Part shown: in pieces, positions 62,862 to 64,000 of the stretch
Position numbering within the stretch: position 1 is the first letter of the stretch
How the letters are laid out: the number at the start of each line of letters is the position of its first letter
Source of the DNA: FEN-1073 sp963780865
Lineage (GTDB): Bacteria > Chloroflexota > Anaerolineae > Anaerolineales > RBG-16-64-43
Direction: 5' to 3'
NCBI GenBank assembly: GCA_963780865.1
Contig: CAWADT010000022.1
Coordinates: forward strand, 62,001 to 126,000
DNA length: 64,000 nucleotides
Notes under the pieces: model-generated
Told to the model about the DNA's origin: nothing
Seen by the model: the letters and a program-made list of their open reading frames with translations, nothing else
The model's database searches: none
Translations under genes and position numbers: made by a program

Positions 62862-64000
62862 TTGAAATCCGTTTCCTCCGCAGCGTCCCCTGACCGGGGA
62901 TTCCCTCCGACTCTTCGGCAAGGCCTGATCTTCGCGATCGCGCTGATCTGGCTGATGGCCCTCCCTTTGGTTTTTTATGTCTTCCATAAACCGCTTCCCA
63001 CTCTGGCGTTCGAACGCGCCCGAAATATCTTGATCGATCTGCTCGGAGCGGGAGGGATTCTCTGGATTGGGGCCGGGATCGGTTGGCGGTTTGTGCGAAA
63101 CGGCGGCGTTTCCACTTTGGAACAAATCGCTTTATCGGAGGCCGTCGGCCTCGGTGCCCTGGGCATGTTGTTTTTAGCGGCTGCCTGGGCGGGACTTTTC
63201 TATCGATCCGTTGTAATTGCAATCCTGATCGTTTTATTCCTCACGGCCACCGCGATCCTGTTGCCGGCGATCGTTCGCGCCGTGAAAACCCGCCCCGAAG
63301 GCCGGCAGATCGCGCGCGGCTTTTCCCTCTGCCTGGGATTGTTCATCGTCCTATCCCTGATGCTCTCCTTGGGGATCGCGCTTTGCCCGCCCGTGGCTTG
63401 GGACGCGCTGGTCTACCACTTGCAAATCCCCCGGCAGATCCTTACGGCGCACTCACTTGCGCTGCCGGGGGATTCCTTGTTCCGGGAAATGCCGGAGCTT
63501 GTGGAAATGCTTTTCGCCGGGGCGATCGCGCTGACGGGAAGGGCCGAGACGGCGGCGGTCGTGGGCTGGGGAATCGGATTGCTGGCGCTGGGGGGAATCA
63601 CGGGGCTCGCCCGGCGCTGGGGCCTGCGGTACCCGCTCCTGCCAGCCGCGCTCCTTCTGGCGGGGGATACGCTCGCCCGATCGATGGGATGGGGTTACGC
63701 GGATTGGGCGGCGGCCCTGTTCGGAGTCGCCGCCTTGAGCGCCGTCTCGCGGAAAGAAGAGGGCGCGCGCTGGCTTTTTCTGGCGGGGATATTTGCCGGC
63801 TTTGCGATGGGGACGAAATATACGGCCGGCGCGTTGTTGATCGTCCTGTGCCTGGCGCTCGCGTCGCTACGGCAATGGAGGAAGTCATTAAAGGAAGCGG
63901 CGTTCGTGCTTGCCGGATGTGTGCTGGCGTTTTCTCCATGGGCGTTGCGCGGATTGGCTTTTTTTGGGAATCCTCTTCCGCCAATCCTTGACGCCGGCGC
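62862..64000 (+). CDS. Polytopic GT-C-type membrane protein (3' truncated by window)
   Basis: The frame starts at a TTG (62862) and is open to the end of the window, about 380 residues. It has many hydrophobic helices (for example LIFAIALIWLMALPLVFYVF, LFIVLSLMLSLGIALCPPVA, LLALGGITGLARRWGLRYPL and FLAGIFAGFAMGTKYTAGALLIVL). The loop AWDALVYHLQIPRQILTAH, with a conserved acidic residue after the second region, and the MGTKYTAGALL stretch resemble GT39/GT83-like (GT-C) sugar transferases. A competing frame at 63083-63991 is Arg/Gly-rich and unlikely. A perfect promoter lies just upstream. Confidence 0.75.
   Translation, partial: MKSVSSAASPDRGFPPTLRQGLIFAIALIWLMALPLVFYVFHKPLPTLAFERARNILIDLLGAGGILWIGAGIGWRFVRNGGVSTLEQIALSEAVGLGALGMLFLAAAWAGLFYRSVVIAILIVLFLTATAILLPAIVRAVKTRPEGRQIARGFSLCLGLFIVLSLMLSLGIALCPPVAWDALVYHLQIPRQILTAHSLALPGDSLFREMPELVEMLFAGAIALTGRAETAAVVGWGIGLLALGGITGLARRWGLRYPLLPAALLLAGDTLARSMGWGYADWAAALFGVAALSAVSRKEEGARWLFLAGIFAGFAMGTKYTAGALLIVLCLALASLRQWRKSLKEAAFVLAGCVLAFSPWALRGLAFFGNPLPPILDAG

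Noticed and set aside
63083..63991. A 302-codon plus-strand frame at the window end
   Set aside because: It is Arg/Gly/Pro-rich and overlaps, in another frame, a long hydrophobic GT-C-like protein that begins behind a perfect promoter.

Overview
The window is one continuous stretch of bacterial chromosome with high GC, dense coding and many palindromic intergenic repeats. Several features suggest an uncultured member of Chloroflexota, probably Anaerolineae: the tRNA-Thr/Tyr/Thr-tuf-rpmG-tRNA-Trp-secE-nusG-rplKAJL block, an acidic extension on NusG, lipoproteins and membrane-anchored proteins with Thr/Pro-rich linkers, a propionyl-CoA/methylmalonyl-CoA operon, and a DUF4173-type membrane protein. 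This placement is inferred from gene content; no 16S rRNA is present.

Layout. 0-10.8 kb: a plus-strand run with an aldo/keto reductase, a frameshifted Tat-exported DUF362 protein, two SAM methyltransferases, a Nudix hydrolase, a papain-like peptidase, small membrane proteins, and a four-gene regulator/ABC-transporter operon behind a palindromic operator. 10.8-15.1 kb: a lipoprotein, a likely selenoprotein (in-frame UGA at the nucleophile of a class I glutamine-amidotransferase fold, followed by a bacterial SECIS-like hairpin) and a GH30 lipoprotein. 16.1-25.8 kb: an overlapping minus-strand operon for propionyl-CoA carboxylase, methylmalonyl-CoA epimerase and mutase, which also carries a CYTH protein, a small membrane protein and a large GT-C-type membrane protein. 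26-29 kb: a CDF metal exporter, a GNAT acetyltransferase and a HIT protein among repeats. 29.1-34.8 kb: the translation block, with a consensus-like promoter, a duplicated structured leader in front of rplK and rplA, and an L10 leader with a terminator hairpin. 34.9-45.4 kb: a prenyltransferase/cyclase-like protein and a 9.2-kb cyclic beta-glucan synthase (NdvB) gene broken by about six frameshifts.

45.5-47.5 kb: an IS110/IS1111-type element inserted in the loop of a palindromic repeat that occurs intact elsewhere in the window, with candidate guide-RNA regions on both sides of the transposase. 47.8-51.6 kb: a histidine kinase/response regulator pair with a zinc-ribbon protein, a membrane protein and a frameshifted PepSY-like protein. 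51.7-64 kb: a methyltransferase, several secreted or lipid-anchored proteins (one with three internal repeats), a Mut7-C protein, a glycosidase-like lipoprotein, a beta-propeller protein, two multi-pass membrane proteins, and the start of a GT-C-like membrane protein behind a perfect sigma70-type promoter.

The genes are mostly housekeeping translation, propionate/odd-chain or branched-chain carbon metabolism, and cell-envelope functions. The most notable items are the putative selenocysteine amidotransferase-like enzyme, the mobile element with its potential guide RNA, and the repeated leader RNA of the L11/L1 genes.
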